A DNA stretch of 64,000 nt, taken from contig NC_067472.1 in assembly GCF_947179515.1 (NCBI RefSeq), forward strand, positions 178,698,078 to 178,762,077, written 5' to 3'. The notes under the pieces were generated by a model. The model had not been told where the DNA came from. It was given only the letters and a program-made list of their open reading frames with translations, and did not search any database. Origin of the DNA: Apodemus sylvaticus. Its lineage: Eukaryota; Chordata; Mammalia; Rodentia; Muridae. How positions within the stretch are numbered: the first letter of the stretch is position 1; each line of letters opens with the position of its first letter. Below are positions 59,980-64,000 of the stretch, piece by piece. The position numbers and the translations under genes were made by a program.

Positions 59980-60363
59980 CTGCTGTTGGTTTGGAAGAGA
60001 ATGGACCCCACAGGCTCATATATTTGAATGCTTGGCCTTCAGGGAGTGGCACTGTTTGAGAAGGATCAAGAGGTCTTGTTAAAGGAAGTTCATCACTGGA
60101 TGGGTGGAGGTGGGGGGCTTTGAGGTTCCAAAAGCCACACCAGGCAAAGGGTCTTTCTCTCCCCGTGACCCCCGCTGCTCCCTTCCCTTACAGATCAAGA
60201 TGTAGCTCTCAGTTACTGTTCCAGAGTCAGGCTCCCTTCCCTGCCATGATATTGAACTAATCCTCTGAACCTGTAAGCCAGCCTCCATTTAAATACATTC
60301 TTTTATAAGAGTTGCCTTGGTCATGGTGTCTCCTCACAGCAACAGAACAGTGTGACTAAGACA
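59980..60363 (+). mobile_element. MaLR-like LTR, nearly complete
   Basis: CAGGCTCATATATTTGAATG, AGGGAGTGGCACTGTTTGAG, AGAGTTGCCTTGGTCATGG and a GTGACTAAGACA end. Same family as 32,935-33,301. Confidence 0.75.
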
Positions 60364-60439
60364 CTCTCCCTATGTCATCCTTCTGGATGTCATCTGTGTG
60401 CCCGGCCCTAGAGGCCAGCCTTGAAAGAAGATGATACCT

Positions 60440-60565
60440 AGGGCTGGAGAGATGGCTCAGTGGTTAAGAATGCCTACTGTTCTTGCTGAGGACCTGAGTT
60501 TAGCCTCTAGCAGCCACATCTACCTGTAACTCTACATGCATACATGTTTTAAAGTGTAAATCTCT
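60440..60565 (+). mobile_element. B2/B3 SINE, 3' truncated
   Basis: GGGCTGGAGAGATGGCTCAG and TGGTTAAGAATGCCTACTG. The Pol III-promoter head is near consensus and the body is shortened. Confidence 0.9.
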
Positions 60566-60741
60566 TAGACAGTAGCTGAGCTACCTTCAGTGTGAGCCCC
60601 ACAGTGTGGGGGCAGTGACCAGGGGCCCATGCAGTTTCTGCATGTGGCAGAGGCACTATTTGCATAGTGATCCTCCCTGATTCATCCCAGATCCCAGAAC
60701 ATAACTATATGTGAAGACAGGATTTTACAGAAGTACAGACA

Positions 60742-60875
60742 CGGGGCTGGAGAGATAGATCAGTGGGTAAAAGCGCTTGCTTTTGTAAATAAGAGGCACT
60801 GAATTCCAATTTCAGAACCACATAAAAAAAAAACTGGGCATGGCTTGATTCCTTGATTCTGGACTGCCCGCTTCC
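60742..60875 (+). mobile_element. B2/B3 SINE, truncated
   Basis: GGGGCTGGAGAGATAGATCA and GTAAAAGCGCTTGCTTTTG, with an internal A-run and a short remainder. Confidence 0.8.
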
Positions 60876-62432
60876 AGAGTCACAAGGAATAAATTTCTGT
60901 TGTCAAACCTCCCAGTCTGTGGTATTTTGTTACTGAACTCTGAGCTGACTGATGCCTGTACCTCTAAGGCAAAGGGACGACAGAAGAGTCCCCAGATACA
61001 TCAGGTAGGGTGTGGCCACAAACCACAGGGACCCAAATCACCCTCACTTGAATTCTAAACTGGAAATCTACCTGGGCCAAAGTTAATACCTTACTTAGCA
61101 GGAGTCAGAAAAAAGACAGAGGAACCCTCTCCTCCAAGCCAGACCCTGACACAGTGTGGAGGAGAGACCTGGATCGTCAGGAGAGGAGAGGACATGCTTG
61201 CCCCCAGCAGGGGGGGGGGTTCTGACCACTCCGCCCTGCAAGGACTAGTGGTCCCAACCAGATTGTGAGCCTGTTGGATTCGCTCTTTTCCTCTTCAAAG
61301 CATCTGAGATTGATTGCCAAGCCTCGTCATGAATCAAGAGAGAGTCACTCCTCATTATCTACTTAGAATTCCCCAGGTTCTTCCTACAAAACCATTCCTC
61401 AGCTGTTTGATCTCCCAACCACCAGCACTATCTCCAGGCACACCACCCATCACGGCAGCCACCAGACACTTTTTTCTCCTAGGCGCTTTTCTCAGGATCC
61501 AGATGAATTTCCACCTTTCTCTGGCTTTAAGACGAGCTGCCGAGATAAATGATTCAAAGACTCTGGCTGTGGCTAGAAGTATATAGACTGTGAAAGCTGC
61601 TTCTGCATAAGCCAGCACAAGGGCGGCCAGCACTGGCTAGCACGCTGCCACTGCCGCTCTGGCCGTAGCCACATGCTCTCTACAGTGTTTTCATGTGTAG
61701 ACTGATGAGGCTTGTGCAGCTTGCATGGCCAAGGCAGGCCAAGTCCCTGCTGCCTCCTGCACAATGCCAGTGACAATCTCAGGGCATATGCCAACTGACC
61801 GTGGTTAGAGGGAGGGAGGAGGTGCCCTGTTTGCATACAGTATCCAAAAGGAACCTCATCTCCAGCCCTGCTGCCTAGAAAACAAGCCCTCAGCCCACCA
61901 CAGGGCATGCTCAGTTGCTCGTCCCTGTCCTGTCCGTCCCGTCCAGTCCAGTCCTGGGGCGAGGCTCTGCAGGCTGCCTTCACCTCCTCCCTTCCCAGTC
62001 CTACTCAGGCTTCCTCCACCTATGCGAGGCCATACAGCTTTCAGGTGAATCTTTCTCCTCTGCCGTCAGCTGTCTAGGAAGGAACTGAGCCTGCTTCTCC
62101 TGCTCGGATGAACAGGTAGAAAATCACACAGTGCAAATGAAGCGTAGCCAGGTTCAGCCACCCAAGCACCTGCCATGCCAGGGGCAGGGCAGACAGGAAG
62201 AGCTGGCTACCAAGCGGCTCCAGAACTCCCTACTGGGAGTGCCACACACACCTGTTTCTAGATAGGATGGCCCAGAGAAGGCCCTGGGCAGCCACAGTGC
62301 TGCTGTTGAAGGCTGAGTAACATGGGACCCACTCTAAGCCACGTGCAGACACAGTGCTTGCCCCTCATAAATTGGAAAGACCCAGATTGCTATTAGATAC
62401 TGTTATAGAGACCATGTGTCTATAGAATGAGT

Positions 62433-62625
62433 GCTAAGGGGCATATGTGAGTGTGCAAGTGTGTGAGATAGTATACGTGTGAGTAGTGTGTGTATAAGTG
62501 CATGAGTGTGTGGGAGTGTGTGAGCGTGTGTCAGTGTGTAAATGTGAGTGGATATGCATATGAGTGTGTGAGAGTGAATGAGTGAGTGAGGTATGTATGT
62601 GTGTGAGTGTGTGTATATGCAGGAT
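62433..62625. repeat. Degenerate (GT)n-rich simple repeat
   Basis: About 190 bp of GTGTGA, GAGTGT and GTATGT units. The minus-strand His/Thr/Ser-rich frame through it is not a gene. Confidence 0.9.
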
Positions 62626-64000
62626 CAGGTAGGGATGCAAAGGTGAGGTCCCGACTCTAACACAGAACCAGGCTGTCACATGTAGAATTCATGTGAAGGC
62701 AGCTGGCTAGGTCTGCAAGCAGCAGGCAACCACTACAGGCCCTTTCCTGTAGCCACACCCCTACCAGGCTTCTAAAGTTGCTAAAACCCTGGATACCTGA
62801 CAAACACATTATCCTGTAGGCAGGACAGGACCCTGACAGTGCAGCCCCCTAGCTGGAGGCCTCTGAACAGCACTGGGTACCATCCAGCATTAGCAGCTGG
62901 CTCCCTCGGGTGTCAGAGCCTCTTCAGACTTGCCAGTGAGTTGGGAGTCAGTCACTCTGCGGCAGCTGCAGGCACAGCAGATGTGTCTGATCCGAGGGAG
63001 GTGGTCAGCCTGCTGACCGCCTGCCCTAGGCATTCTTCATCTGCTTGCTCTAGGGGCGCCCTGGGAGTCTGGGTCCCACACTGTGGCATGCTCTTGGACA
63101 GTCGCTGTAAGAACCCAGAGTGCTGACAACATTCACCATCTATGCCCCTGACTGAGCGAAGCCAAGCACAGCCTGACCTGTGGGCAGGGTAGAGGTTAGC
63201 ATGGGCTGGGAGGCCCAGGAACTGGGGTCTCCCCAGGAAGAACCCTCTCCCCGCCCTGCCCTGTGTGCCACAGAAACTAACTCCAGGTTTCAAGAGCAGA
63301 TGTGTCTACTGGTGGATATGGAAACGCCTTTCAGAGTTCCAGGGTTAAACCCATCATGACATCCACAGAATCCAGAGCTGGGAGGGAAAAACTCCCAGCC
63401 CGAGATAATTGCTCCCATAGGGAACGTCGTTTTGCACTGGCGTGTACAAGGTCTGGATGAGAATTCTCTAGCTTCGGCAAGGAAGCTGGCTGCTAATCAT
63501 AACCGTCTGCCTGCACCAGAAGTCAAACTGACATCACCTCTCCTCTGGGACAATCCTCCTTGGACCCCCCACGGTTCCACACTGTCTCCTGATACCAAGG
63601 AGGGAGGACCAAGCCTCTCTGAGATGGGCGTGGGATCTCTGCACCCTTTTGATCTACCAGGAACTCCTTTGGGAGTGTGTCAGGAAGGGTGGGGGCTCCT
63701 GGGGTGGGAGCAGGGCTCACCCAGAGGCCCAGAGGGCTCTGGCAGGAGCAGAGCCCACCAGGCATTTAGGCAGAAAACACAAAGCCTTTTTATTTTTCGC
63801 CCATAGCACTGCCCTTTTCTCTTTTAAAATTATGTGACCCTTTAGACTCCCCTCTGTCCCTCCGCCCTCTTCTTGATAGAGACATTGGTATGAGAAATCT
63901 TTTTTTTACCTAGGAGAGAGTAAGCATTCTTAGTGTGATAGAAAGTCAGCCTGGGGCGGAGGAGAGGTCTGGGAGGTTCTGGTAGAAGAAAGGTGGGAAA

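Noticed and set aside
60440..60520. tRNA-like A and B box words
   Set aside because: They belong to the tRNA-derived head of a B2/B3 SINE; no cloverleaf gene is expected.

Overview
The window is mammalian nuclear DNA from a murine rodent (house mouse or a close relative). It is dense in rodent SINEs (B1, B2/B3, B4/ID), carries a rodent URR1 hAT transposon and MaLR-like LTR fragments, and has long CA, CT and tetranucleotide microsatellites. The only protein-coding gene I can prove is the 3' half of Pepd (prolidase, peptidase D) on the minus strand. Six exons with canonical splice sites, numbered 10 to 15 by comparison with the 15-exon human gene, join in frame without a break. They encode the last 270 residues of an expected 493-residue enzyme, including all five metal ligands.

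Layout from left to right. Positions 1 to about 2,960 are AT-rich, have no convincing ORF, and end near a plus-strand poly(A) signal. From known synteny (CEBPG lies tail-to-tail with PEPD) I infer the 3' UTR of Cebpg, but its coding exon lies outside the window. A spacer of about 1.8 kb holds old SINEs and one young B1 with a perfect 13-bp target duplication. Pepd follows: 3' UTR and exon 15 (about 4,780-5,231), exon 14 (5,592-5,783), exon 13 (8,491-8,675), exon 12 (17,196-17,344), exon 11 (26,971-27,048) and exon 10 (28,106-28,174). Everything from 28,175 to 64,000 is one large intron (intron 9 by human numbering). Exon 9 was not found, so this intron exceeds 35.8 kb.

The introns are mostly moderately GC-rich unique sequence with SINEs and microsatellites. 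Notable repeats are a roughly 710-bp (ATCC)n array, a 19-unit CAG tract, a compound CA/TC/AC microsatellite and a perfect 30-bp tandem duplication. Several short AT-rich islands carry homeobox-, FOX-, TCF-, SOX- or E-box-like words and look unlike their surroundings. They are candidate intronic regulatory elements, possibly for Pepd or for the neighbouring Cebpg/Cebpa genes. That is inference and needs conservation or chromatin data.

I found no new multi-gene system, RNA gene, CRISPR array or retrogene. The long low-complexity ORFs are products of simple repeats.
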